Source: Luscinia megarhynchos
Lineage: Eukaryota > Chordata > Aves > Passeriformes > Turdidae
Reading direction: 5' to 3'
NCBI GenBank assembly: GCA_034336665.1
Contig: JAPFBE010000013.1
Location: 16,781,056-16,845,055 of the forward strand
Length of the DNA stretch: 64,000 nt
The translations under genes were made by a program, and so were the position numbers. Within the stretch, counting starts at the first letter, position 1; every line of letters starts with the position of its first letter. Under the pieces are notes generated by a model, which was given only the letters and a program-made list of their open reading frames with translations, was not told the origin of the DNA and did no database searches. Shown here piece by piece: positions 36,637 to 47,308 of the stretch.

Positions 36637-38645
36637 TGTTTCTAGAGGGTTTGCATGGACAGGTTTTGGTAGTGGTGGGGCACCAGGGGTGGTTTCTGCC
36701 AGAAGCTGCCAGGAGCTTCCTCCATGTCCAGCAGAGCCAATTCCTGATGGCTCTGAGACAGACGTGCCACTGGCCAGGGCTGGGCCAGTTAGAGATGGTG
36801 GTAACACTCTGTGAGAACAGATTTGAGAGGAGGAGAAAAGTTATTGCACACAAGTGATTGTGAGGAGGGGCAGGAGGTGCTCCAGGCACTGGAGCTGGGA
36901 TTGCCCTGCAGCCCCTGGTGCAGCCCATGGAGAAGCAGCCCATGGGGATCCATGGGGATGCAGAGATCCACCCACAGCCCATGGGATCCAGGGGGATGGA
37001 GAGATCCACCCACAGCCCATGGGATCCAGGGGGATGCAGAGATCCACCCACAGCCCGTGGGATCCATGGGGATGCAGAGATCCACCCACAGCCCATGGGA
37101 TCCATGGGGATGCAGAGATCCACCCACAGCCCATGGGGATCCAGGGGGATGCAGAGATCCACCCACAGCCCATGGGGATCCACCCACAGCCCATGGGATC
37201 CACGGGGATGCAGAGATCCACCCACAGCCCGTGGGATCCATGGGGATGCAGAGATCCACCCACAGCCCATGGGATCCACGGGGATGCAGAGATCCACCCA
37301 CAGCCCATGGGATCCATGGGGATGCAGAGATCCACCCACAGCCCATGGGGATCCATGGGGATGCAGAGATCCACCCACAGCCCATGGGATCCACGGGGAT
37401 GCAGAGATCCACCCACAGCCCATGGGGGATCCATGGGGATGCAGAGATCCACCCACAGCCCATGGGATCCACGGGGATGCAGAGATCCACCCACAGCCCA
37501 TGGGATCCATGGGGATGCAGAGATCCACCCACAGCCCATGGGATCCATGGGGATGCAGAGATCCACCCACAGCCCATGGGGATCCACCCACAGCCCATGG
37601 GGATCCAGGGGGATGCAGAGATCCACCCACAGCCCATGGGGATCCATGGGGATGCAGAGATCCACCCACAGCCCATGGGGATCCACCCACAGCCCATGGG
37701 GATCCACGGGGATGCAGAGATCCACCCACAGCCCATGGGATCCAGGGGGGATGCAGAGATCCACCCACAGCCCATGGGGGATCCATAGGGATGCAGAGAT
37801 CCACCCACAGCCCATGGGGATCCACAGGGATGCAGAGATCCACCCACAGCCCATGGGGATCCATAGGGATGCAGAGATCCACCCACAGCCCATGGGGATC
37901 CATGGGGATGCAGAGATCCACCCACAGCCCATGGGATCCATGGGGATGCAGAGATCCACCCACAGCCCATGGGACGAAGACCCAGGCCAGAGCAGGTGGA
38001 TGCCTGAGGAGGCTGTGACCCCATGAGAGATCCAGGCTGGAACAGGGTCCTGGCAGGGACCTGCAGGCCTGTGAAGAGAGGAACCCACTCTGGAGCAGGT
38101 TTCCTGGTAGGAATTGTGACCCAGTGGGGGACCCAAGCTGGAGCAGTGTGCCTGAAGGATTGCACCCCATGGAATAGTGACCCAGGCAGCAGCAGTCTGG
38201 GGAGAACTGTTTCCCATGGGATGTAATCACACTGGAGAAGTTCATGGAGAACTGTCTCCCCTGGGAGGGACCCCACAGTGGAGCAGGGGAAGGGCTCTGA
38301 GCAGCAGCAGGAACCTGTGATGGACTGACCAAACCCCATTCCCATCTCCCTGTGCTGCTGGGGGTAGGAGGTAGAGCTGGGAAGGAGGGAGGGTGGAGGG
38401 AAAGTGTTTTTAAGATTTATTTCTCATTTCTACTCATTACCCCAACTCTGATTTTGTTAGTAATAAATTCAATTAATATCCCCAAGCTGAGTTTGTTTTG
38501 CTTAGATTAATTTGGTGAGTGATCTCTCTCTGTCCTTATCTCAACCCATGAACTCTGTGTTGTATTTGCTCTTCCCTGTCCAGTTGCAGAGCAGAGTGAC
38601 AGAGAGACTTTGGTCAGTGTCTGGTGTCCATTGTTGTTACTTACA
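36637..38645 (-). mobile_element. Solo ERV LTR, ~2 kb, with internal minisatellite
   Basis: Read on the minus strand, the element starts near 38645 and shows the same ordered landmarks as the copy at 20341: ACTGGACAGGG, GGGTTGAGATAAGGACAG, then CTTCCCAGCTC. A ladder of CTGCTCCAG-type motifs follows, from about 38290 to 37985, then the tandem array and TGGAGCACCTCCTGCCCCTCC. It ends with CTACCAAAACCTG and a terminal CA at 36637. The LTR is about 2.0 kb, of which roughly 1 kb is tandem array. TATTTA occurs just outside both ends (36631-36636 and 38648-38653) and may be a 6-bp target duplication if the 5' boundary is shifted by two bases. No internal retroviral genes adjoin it, so it is a solo LTR. 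Reading frames of up to 608 codons on the minus strand are artefacts of the array. Confidence 0.8.
36936..37974. repeat. 38/39-bp minisatellite inside the LTR
   Basis: By hand count the array has 25 full units and three short units. A full unit is 38 bases with GGG, or 39 with GGGG, after CCCAT, and reads CAGCCCATGGGATCCATG then GGGATGCAGAGATCCACCCA. The short units, near 37177, 37581 and 37681, are about 21 bases and lack the 18 bases that carry the GATGCAGAG part. Variation between units is mostly at one spot (CCATGGGG, CCACGGGG, CCAGGGGG, CCATAGGG), with two CCCGTGG variants. Because unit length wobbles between 38 and 39 and stop codons are nearly absent, almost all frames are open for hundreds of codons. 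Confidence 0.97.
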
Positions 38646-39529
38646 TCTATTTATTTAGAAGCAATTGATGCTTTCTAGTGAAAAATGACCCTACTTTATA
38701 TTTGTAGAAAAAGAAGTTACTGCACTTCACTTTTCCAGTATTTTATAACAATGCCACAAAAAATCCTTATCCTTCTAGATTGATTCCAAAAATGAGATAG
38801 CATCTCAAACATTTTACCTTACAGTTTTTATAAGCAGAAAATGTTAGCTGATAATGTTAAGAAAGTGTAATCGATTAAATTGCTTGAAGGTCTTTGGAAG
38901 CTCTCACAGAACCCTATACTGAGGTCCATTAGACACACTATTGAAATTTTGGCTGTGCATGTGTGTTCCAGTGCAATAAAGTTGGTCTGCTCCATCAAAT
39001 TAGGAGACCACTCCTTTAGTCAGATGAAATAGTATGTATGAACATCAACAACCTGTAAACCAGCCTGGCATGTGGATACTGTTGAGTGCACAGCTCAGGA
39101 TATTTTAACAGCATTTGCTATGTGTTTCTCTGGATCATGGATAAAGCTCTTTTCCTTTAGGAAGGACACGTGCACTCCACCCCACACAGGTCCTCTCTCT
39201 CTCCTGTGCCGTGTTCCCAAAGTAGTGAAGTTTCTTGGGAAATTTTAAGCATACTCCCCTTATCCTTAGATCTTATACCTCTCTATTTAAAAAATATTTT
39301 AGTTTTTAAAAATTATTACTTTTTTTGGAGGGGGGTAGTTAAACTCTAGTCTCCTATGGTTGGTAATTTCACCCCAAATGTAACACTGAATGCAGTCAGA
39401 GACATCATGATGTCGAGGCAGAGCTTACCTCCTCTAGGGACACTCTTCCCATAGAGCAGCCTAAGAACCCTCCCTATGAAACTCTGCCTGCCCAACCAAC
39501 ACTTTGTTCATTTGCTGCTTTCTGGAAGT
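38646..39529. other. No gene seen
   Basis: AT-rich single-copy sequence separates the LTR from the CR1 fragment. Nothing is recognised in it. Confidence 0.55.
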
Positions 39530-40074
39530 TGGTGAAAGCCAGCAGGTCAAGGGAGGTGACCCTGCCCTTCCACTCAGCCCTAGTGGGGCCACTGATGGAG
39601 TTGTGTGACCAGTTCTGAGCTCCTCAGGACAAGAGAGGCAAGGAGCTCCTGGAGAGAGCCCAGCAGAGGCCACAAAGATGATTTGGGGTCTGGAGCATCT
39701 CTTATGAGGACAGACTGCAGGAGCTGGGCCTGCTTAATCAAGGGAAGGCTGAGAGGGGATCTCAATAACATGCAAATGTCTCAAAGGCAGGTAAGGAGGA
39801 TGGTGACAGACTCCTTTGTGCCAAATGACAGGACAAGGAGCAATGGCCACAAACTAAAACACAAGAAGCTTCACCCTAACTTGAGGAAGAACTTTTTTCG
39901 TGCTGAGAGTGGCAGATGACTGGAATGGGCTGCCCAGGGAGGGCACTGAGTCTGCCTCTCTGGAGACATTCCAAACTCACCTGGACAAGTTCATCTGGAA
40001 CCTGCTCTAGGGGGCACATGGACTGGATTATTTCTAGATGTCCCTTCCAACACTAAAAATTCTATGATTCTATG
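39530..40074 (+). mobile_element. CR1 retrotransposon, 5'-truncated 3' end
   Basis: The fragment starts within the last part of the reverse-transcriptase ORF (GCCAGCAGGTCAAGGGAGGT, then CTCAGCCCTAGTGGGGCCAC). It runs through the conserved 3' region (GACAGGACAAGGAGCAATGG, then CTGGAATGGGCTGCCCAGGG). It ends with the diagnostic CR1 tail: CTTCCAACA, AATTCTATGATTCTATGA. The 5' truncation and octamer tail are typical of CR1 insertions. The coding part is interrupted by indels and stops. The 104-codon frame at 39605-39919 is a remnant of it, not a host gene. Confidence 0.93.
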
Positions 40075-40445
40075 AAAGTTTTTGAACAAATATGAACTTT
40101 TTAAAGTGTGTGTAACAGAATCATTTGGGACATTTACAGGTAAGATGGGATCACGCTTCCTCAACCAAACTAGAAAAAGCTCAAATTACAACTTTCACCT
40201 TACACCGGATAAAAAACTCCACAAACTCAACCACAAAAAACCCACAACCAAAAACTAGAATAGGCTTTTACAAAGTGAACTCTTGTTTTGTATTGGTTGT
40301 TTTTTTTAAAAGCAAATTTGTTATTGTTATTTGTTATTTGTCCCTAAACCACGACATGATCCCAATTTGTTTTCAAGGCAAAAGGAAAGCATTTTGAGTT
40401 CGCAGAGAAAAAAAAAAAAGAACTCTGATTTTCTTTTTCTTTGCT
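40075..40445. other. No gene seen
   Basis: AT-rich spacer between the CR1 tail and the AT microsatellite block, with an A-run at about 40409-40420. The 90-codon frame at 40125-40397 is lysine/asparagine-rich and unrecognised. Confidence 0.55.
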
Positions 40446-40831
40446 ATAAATATATATATAAATATATATAAAAATATTAAAAGGATATATACGTATATGA
40501 ATATATAAGACAATATATAAAATATATATAGATATAGTAAATATAATATATAATATATGAATATATTAAATATATGAATATGTTAAAAATATATAATATA
40601 TAAATAAAAATATTTTAATTAATTAATACACACACATATATACACATATATATGTATATTATATATGTGTATATATGTATATAAATGTATATATGTGTGT
40701 GTATGCATGTGTGTGTATATATATGTATATATACGTATACATATGTGTATATATGTGTATATATGTGTGTGTATAGATATGTATACGTATGTATGTGTGT
40801 GTATGTGTATGTATATGTGTGTATGTATATC
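40446..40831. repeat. AT-rich microsatellite block, TATATG/TG-rich
   Basis: From 40446 to about 40620 the sequence is TATA/TAAATA-rich. From about 40626 to 40831 it becomes an almost uninterrupted alternation of purine and pyrimidine made of TA, TG and CA steps, with ACGT inclusions at about 40733 and 40784. Such DNA can adopt left-handed or cruciform structure. Reading frames of about 80-200 codons crossing it (YVYIYV/HTYTYT peptides) are low-complexity artefacts. Confidence 0.93.
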
Positions 40832-40947
40832 CCTGGTTGTTCAGGGAGCTCTGGAGCCACCCCCGGCCCGCAGCTCGCCCCCGCGCCGCCCCGTGCGCGC
40901 TCCCGGCGGGGCGCAGTGTGAGCGCGCAGCGCTGCAGGTGCCGTGGC

Positions 40948-40965
40948 GGCCGCCAGAGGGCAGAG
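40948..40965 (+). promoter_or_regulatory. CTCF-like motif, forward
   Basis: The bases GGCCGCCAGAGGGCAGAG fit the vertebrate CTCF core CC-N-CCAG-R-GGGC well. The match is by eye and unscored. It pairs with a reverse-oriented match 200 bases to the right. Confidence 0.45.
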
Positions 40966-40992
40966 CGGGCGCGGCGCTGGGCCGTGCCTCGC

Positions 40993-41052
40993 GGAATTCC
41001 CGAATTGCCGCTTGGAATTCCCGAATTGCCGCTTGGAATTCCCGAATTGCCG
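40993..41052 (+). repeat. Three-copy 21-bp tandem repeat in CpG island
   Basis: Copies lie at 40993-41013, 41014-41034 and 41035-41052. The first two are identical 21-mers beginning GGAATTCCCGAATTGCCG, and the third is identical over its first 18 bases. Each contains an AATTCCCGAATT dyad-like core. The period is seven codons, so every frame stays open through it, and one minus-strand frame reads RQFGNSK three times. Confidence 0.95.
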
Positions 41053-41150
41053 TCCAGCTCCCGCTCGGGAAGCTGCCGGGCTGCCTCGCAGCCCGCTCCG
41101 GAGCGGCACGCTTTGGCTACAGCCCGTGGCTGGCGGGCTCCCCTCCCCGG

Positions 41151-41168
41151 CTGCCGCCCTCTGGACCA
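41151..41168 (-). promoter_or_regulatory. CTCF-like motif, reverse
   Basis: The minus strand reads TGGTCCAGAGGGCGGCAG, again matching the CCAGAGGGC core. Together with the forward match at 40948 this forms a convergent pair at the two edges of the CpG island. Confidence 0.4.
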
Positions 41169-41170
41169 GG

Positions 41171-44100
41171 AGGACTGCCGGTGGTGGAGCACGCTTACCC
41201 TTAGCAAATCTGACATGATTGGTGCTATTTCCCTGTTGTGGCTGGAGTGGTTCTGTACCATTTAAACTGCCAAACTAAAGACGAGGTAGATCTTTTTCCC
41301 TTTATTTGATTCTTTCTTCTAGTTAGGTGTAATATCAGAGTCCACATCTCTTCTTGACCTCCCACCCTGTAGAGATGTCCTTGAATCCTTGGGGCTGCTG
41401 ACAGCAGGGAAAAGTGCTGTGCCAAGACCTGGGGGTTTTCCCAGACCTGCTTTCATGCCTGTGGGGTTTCGCAGATCAAATCAATTCAGAAGAGTGAAGT
41501 TAGAATGAAACACCCCTACACAAACCCATTGCTTACCGCTTGCTTCAAAAATCCCATTCTGCATATTTGGTGATTTACACACTTCATTCAGAGGTGGGGG
41601 ATGAGCCAGACTGAAAGGCAGATGTTGTGGAAGAGGCACTATCCCAGGGGAATTGCTATAAGCTTCCTGTAGGCATTGCTTTTTAATTTTTTAGGCATGT
41701 GGTCAAGTGTCCTTGTTCAGCACTCTGTGGTGTGGTCAGGATTCATATTTCTAACTACACTCTTGCTGTCCTTTCCACTCTGCTATATAGCAACCAGACA
41801 TGCTGCTGTTCTTGTAATTTGTATTGTACTGGGCCTGAAAGTCACACCTCTGTTTGGGGTTACAGCTAGCTACAACTGTTTAGTCGAAATGCAAACGTGC
41901 CACAGTTCAGTGAAGGGGCTTAGTGAAGCTGAAGTTTTTTGTCAGTGCAGCATGCTGCAGTGTCTTCCAGGTTTCAGCAGGAAGGGGTTTATCACATGTG
42001 GGACTCTCCAGGCAGGACTGCCTGAGGCAGGATGGTGATGCATGAGAGATGGCACCCAGCACTTCAGCTGAAAACCAGAGATGCTCCACTGAAAACAGCC
42101 ACTGAAGAATGTCCATTTCACAAAGGAATACTTGAGAGGCTCGGTTTGGCCACAAGTGAGAATGAGCACAAACCTGGAGAGTTATCATGTCCTTACCCTG
42201 TGCCCATGGCTCTCTGGAGACTGTGGCATGACAAAAGGGTGGGAGAGCAGCACTGCTATCCCCACTGAGCACTGAACAGCTCCTCTCTCCCTGGCAAGGT
42301 GGCAGGATTTCTGCTCATCATTTTGCTCTGTGTGTCACCATGAAAATCTATTTGCAGCTCTCCTTACACTTGGTTCATCTTCCAACAGAATAAACATTCT
42401 TCTGCCTTCCTGTAATGCTCAAAACTGCAGGCAGCAATGGCTGAAGTAGTTCACCACTATCCTCCTGCAAAAGGCAGGAGTGCAAATTACATGTACATGT
42501 CTGGTCAGAAAACAAAACAGCCCATCAGCCTGGCTTAGACCTCAGTGATCATTTTTGTACCATTTACTGATGATCTGCTTCCAGAAATGTCTGGAATAGT
42601 GCTATTATCATACTGACTCTTGCTGCTCCTCTAGTTTATTATTTTTTCCCCTGAATGACTGAAAGAAAGCACTTCAGAAAAAGATGTAAAAAAAATATCT
42701 ACTGTAGAGAATTATTCCTTTTGCTTAAGTTGCCATTTGAAGAACTTTCTTTACAATGACTGAAAGTTACAGGAATATATACGACTTCAGAAGGGCTTTA
42801 CCTCTTTTTATGTATATTTTTTCTTTTCTTATGTAGTAAAAGTTTCTTGAAGCACTACTGAAATTCTTCATTTCATCCTATCTCCAGCTCTCACCGTGTC
42901 CCATAGGCAAATCAAGAAAAAAACAGGAAAGAAAGCTTTGCCAGGCTCATTTCACAGACACTCTCCCATTTTTCTGTTGCAAGAATTAAAGACAAAACTG
43001 CTCACTCTCCTCCTAACCATTTGCTGTTCTCCACAGCTGTCACACTGCCTCCAGCTCAGTGGTGCTACTGCCAAGATCCCCACGCAGGAAATCCAGGGCA
43101 ATCCTCTAGTCAATCTTGAGGTGTCTCCTGTGCAATTAGGTTAAGTAGCTCTTGCAGAATGAGTTAAGAGCAGATACAGAGCTGGACATGGAGACACCTA
43201 AGGTCTGTTAAGGTCATTAGGCTCCAGCAGCATTGCTGCAGGAGGAAGGCTTCCCTCATATTTTTTTTTCCAGCAAATCCTTGTGGATTGCCTTTAAAGA
43301 CAAAAAATGTTGTGTTAGAGGAGTGAGAAAGCTGCTTTCAGGAATCAGCAGACTCTCTTTGTTACTCAAATGAGAAAGAGATGTTTCCCTGCAGGTCTCT
43401 GTTCTGGTTCTCCTGCCTAATATAGCTCATTGCCTTTAATTTATGTGTTGGCAAATGTGCCTCACTGCAGTTTCAAAACAAAAATCTCTTTACAGTGCAT
43501 TCGTGTATGTGCACAAACGTTCATGCACTTCAGTGATGCATTGCCTGCTTCCAGTGCATATATATGGAAAAGCTCCAAAAGACAGGCATTCCTCTCTTCA
43601 GAAAGGACCTCCTGAAAAGCCTTGCTTTAGACAGTACTGATCTCAGGTTTTTAATTGTGCAGGTGTTGGGGAGCTCTGAGCAGAAAGTGCTGCTGATGTG
43701 GCACTCGCTGAGTTTCCAGGATGCAGATTCCTCGAATCATGGTGCTTGCTCACAGCTGGACAGGGCAGCTCTAAAGCACAGCACTGGGCAGATCAGGCTC
43801 CAGAAGCAAGGTCCCTGGTGATTTCCTCCACTTGTAGTAGAATGAACACTTTGCCCTTCTGCAGCAGCCCCCTTCAGGCTCTGTCTCACATGTCTGAGTG
43901 AGAAGGTGATTCCCAGCAGCAGCCAGTGCAGTGTGAGAGAAAGCACAGCAGAACTGCACAGCCAGAACAAACCTGTGTCCAGCCATTTCAACCCCTTCTC
44001 CATCCCACAGGGCATTCAACAGCCTTGAGGCTGTCTGAAGGGGGGAACATGTTTCCTTTGGGTTGAAATGTATTCTTCAAGAAATCATGTGGTTAAAGAT

Positions 44101-47100
44101 GTTCCTGCCAGATGTTCATCTGAGATGTTACTCAGGTATTGGGGGCTATAACCAATAGGGGGTACAATAAAGCCTGTGGAAAGACCCAGTCTGTACTGGG
44201 AGCAGTCTCTCTGCTTAGTCAGGGCACAGTCCTGGGGCAGAAGAGGCTGGTGCACCTTAGGGGCATCTCATAAAACACCCTGATGCTCTCTGCAACTGAG
44301 CAATGAGCTGCGATAACATTTTACCAGGACTTGAGAATTTCCACACTGGCACCTCTGCGCTCCCATTTTGACAACCAAATGAGATTAAAAGTTCACTCAT
44401 GAATTTCAATGATGAACCCAAACCACCTCATTTCAGAGAGGTTACAGTGAATTAGATTAGCAGAGGGACAAGGTAAAGAGAGGCTTACAGCTGTAATTAA
44501 GTGAACAAGGAACTTAAAAAAGGAAGGTTATGGAAGGTTTGTGTTTGAGTGGAAATAGGCCATGACTGCTGCTGCAGCATCACACTTAAACTGTACATTC
44601 AGGAGAGTCAGCCTCAGCTGGCACCTTTTGTGCCACCACACTGAGCCTACTCATTTGTCCAAAACTTAAAACTGGCCAGTCGAGGCCTTTTTATGGACAT
44701 GCAATGGAGTTGGCAAGGGGAAATACTGAGCTGTGGGAAAGGGTGGAAGTGGTGGCTTTGGAAAGTCTAACAGTGTTCAAGAAGAAGTGGCAGTGGGAAG
44801 GTGTTTTCTGGACTGGGGATACTGAGCAACATTTCCTGCTGGTTGCAGCTCAGTATCTGAGTAAACAGATTAATTTTATTTTCTTTCTGTATGAGCAAAT
44901 GGTTATCAGTAAAGCATGGGGAGGAGGGAAAGTGAATGCATTGGTTGCTTTCATATTCAAAGTGTTTAAAAAACAGTATCCTTAAGCTTTCTGAATATCT
45001 GTGAAATCAACATAACATGAAAAATGTATGCATACTTTGATTAAAAATCATAAAGGTGAAAGTGTGTGGACAAGAAAGAAGATAAGCAATGAGAAGTGGA
45101 CAATGAAAGCAAAAGAATGACAGGATGGAGCAAAGGGATAAAAGGTCAAGTGTTGGAGCAAGTTCTGTAACAAAACTCCAGTTTCTGAAATAATGAACTA
45201 ATACTTAGGTCTTTTCTGTTTGGGAGCTTCTGTTTCCCTTTGTTTGGGAACATTCAAATAGCTGTGGCATAGTCACGAAAATGTTTTTAAGTCCAAAGCT
45301 TCATAAACCTACAGGAGATGTAAGTCATTTGTCATCTGCTATTTGCTAGTGTCTTATAAAAATGTCAGTCATCCAAGCAGGGTTTGGCTGGGATAGCCAA
45401 ATTCAGATAGGAAATACTTAATAGGGACTAATTCAGGAACTGACAGCCAAGACAACCTGCTTTCTCTGAACACATGCTTTTTCTTAAGAGAGGCCAGGGT
45501 GACCTAATGTCTGGGCATTATAGATCTCGGGGACTTGGCAAGAGGCCTCTCGTCACTTAAACAGGGTTTACCATACCTTGCAGTGTGTGTGGAGCTCACA
45601 CCTTCTCTTGCTGCTGCTTTGGCCCTTTTCTTCAAAGTGCACCTGGGCATTGGCAAAATATTCCTCAGGGAGAAAAAGGCAAAACAGCAATTCCCTGATC
45701 TCATGAGAGGAAATAGTGATACAACAATCTCCCCTCTCCCTGCCGCCTTCATCTCTCATGTGATGCTTTTTGCAGCAATCTCCTTCAAAAAAAAGTATGA
45801 AGGGCATTTTCCTCCTTGACAATGTGTTTGAAGCCAAAGGCCAGGCCAGGGTATGGCTTTGTTTGGAGCACATGGAGCTTTGCCAGCATCATTCCAGCAC
45901 GGAACAGGTGCCAGCCTGGTACCTGGGCTGGGCCATGGGGCGTGGCTGTGCCCTGTGCCTGTCCCCAGCCACACCCACAGCAGTGGCACACAGCACTGTG
46001 GTGCCACAGACCTGGCCAGAGTGCTCCTGTTCACACCCCATTCACCTGCAGTGCCAGGACAGGGCACAGGGCATCCATCAGGATGGGAGAAGAAAATGTT
46101 GAGTTGTGAGCTGTTAGTAGCACCAAAGATGCATTGTTTTTTCAGAGCTGCTGCTGGGCTTTGCTGCTCTGTAAATGACTTAAAGCAGCAGAAGCTCAGC
46201 ATGGCAGTTGGTGGGCTCCAGTACTTCCTCTCTGCTTTACACATGGCATCTTTATCACACAAATGCAGTGGTCTTGCCACTGCTTTCCAGCACAAATCCC
46301 ATTCTTGACTGAGTTACATGCTGGGGTTTACCTAGCTTTTACAAGGCTGGGCATGGATGGAGGATAAGGTGGAAGGTTCCAGGAGCCCTTTTGCTCTATT
46401 ATAGACAAAGTGTAGGATCTTACTTTCACAGCTCAATGTGAGTTCCCACAACAACACTTTCAATAACACTTGCAAATCCCTGTGTCCTCATGTAGTCAAG
46501 CAGTATTTAGATTCTAATATTTGGCCATGGAAGTATACTAGCAGCAATGCTGTTAAATGAGGTGGGAATATTTTAAAATAATTATTTTTGTGGGGTGAAA
46601 AACCCAAGCAAAAAGATTTATTTGTGGCCTAAGACCTTGCACAGTATGGAGAAATGCTCATAATAATAAGCTGGTGGAGAGGTTCATCTGTGACAGAGCA
46701 GTTCTCCTTTGAAATCTATGTGTGCAAATCTATGTGTGTAGGACTCTGAGGAGCAGCATGGGTTACCAATGCCTGGCTGATGCTCTCTCTGCAAGGATGG
46801 GATTGAAATATTGTGATGGAAAACACTGTAGACCAGATAAATTACAGAATATTTCTTATCCTCCTACCTTCTCCAGTGAGTATTTTTGAGAATTTCTTGC
46901 AGACTGTAGAAAAATACAAAGAAAGTAATTTTCATTTTGTACTAATTTTCTTTGCACTGCTTGTTTGGAAAAAGATTACCAGTTTTCTTTCTTTAAAGAT
47001 CACTTTAGTCGCTTTTAGCACCACACAACTACACTTGTACATCAGGACCACAGCACACTAGGTCTGGGGTGACTTCATTCCAATGGTGTGGTCCAGGCTA

Positions 47101-47276
47101 TTAATGACCAACAGACTTTACTGGGAGGCCACATGGTATGAGTTTTGGAGAAACTGAATTTCCTCGTCCACACTAAGCTGGAGTAAAATTAGGTAATATT
47201 CTGGCTAGAAAACATGGGGAGAAAAATAACTAACAATTGTCTTCTCTTGAATGGCCAATTTGCTGCCTTTAGGAAT
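41171..47276. other. No gene seen; single-copy non-coding DNA
   Basis: This is a long stretch with no recognised repeat. Frames of 60-179 codons occur (the longest is 45756-46295, minus), mostly in GC-richer patches at 43560-44020 and 45770-46110, where both strands are open at once. None has a recognisable domain. The part at 44380-44500 has TAATTA-like and GATTAGAT-like words. Confidence 0.5.
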
Positions 47277-47308
47277 AACAAACAAACAAACAAACAAATA
47301 AACAAACA
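47277..47308 (+). repeat. (AAAC)n microsatellite
   Basis: Seven to eight AAAC units with one AAAT interruption are visible. It is a simple repeat. Confidence 0.9.

Larger units (their letters stand above)
40855..41170. promoter_or_regulatory. Strong CpG island
   Basis: I count about 43 CpG in 40861-41160, close to or above random expectation for its base composition. The rest of the window is CpG-poor. In birds this profile usually marks a promoter or an unmethylated regulatory element. No TATA box, recognisable start codon context or known first exon identifies the gene. On the minus strand AAGG|GTAAGC, with the GT at 41200-41201, is a good donor just outside the island. Frames of 80-200 codons through the island on both strands reflect GC-rich composition and have no domain that I recognise. 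Confidence 0.75.

Noticed and set aside
36506..38332. 608-codon minus-strand reading frame as a repeat-protein gene
   Set aside because: It is created by the LTR minisatellite. Several other frames on both strands are equally open, and the flanking parts are LTR sequence.
40615..41261. 164- to 200-codon minus-strand frames and the 179-codon plus-strand frame across the AT block and CpG island
   Set aside because: Half of each is microsatellite-coded IYTHTY- or YVYI-type peptide, and the rest is composition-driven. Frames are open in both directions, with no domain.
44704..44840. Possible ancient CR1 tail (GTGGAAGTGGTGGCTTTGG, then GTGTTCAAGAAG)
   Set aside because: Only loose similarity to the CR1 3' region, with no tail and no TTCCAAC block.
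45756..46308. 179-codon minus and 151-codon plus overlapping frames
   Set aside because: Both strands are open in a GC-richer patch, no domain is recognisable, and there is no splice or promoter context.
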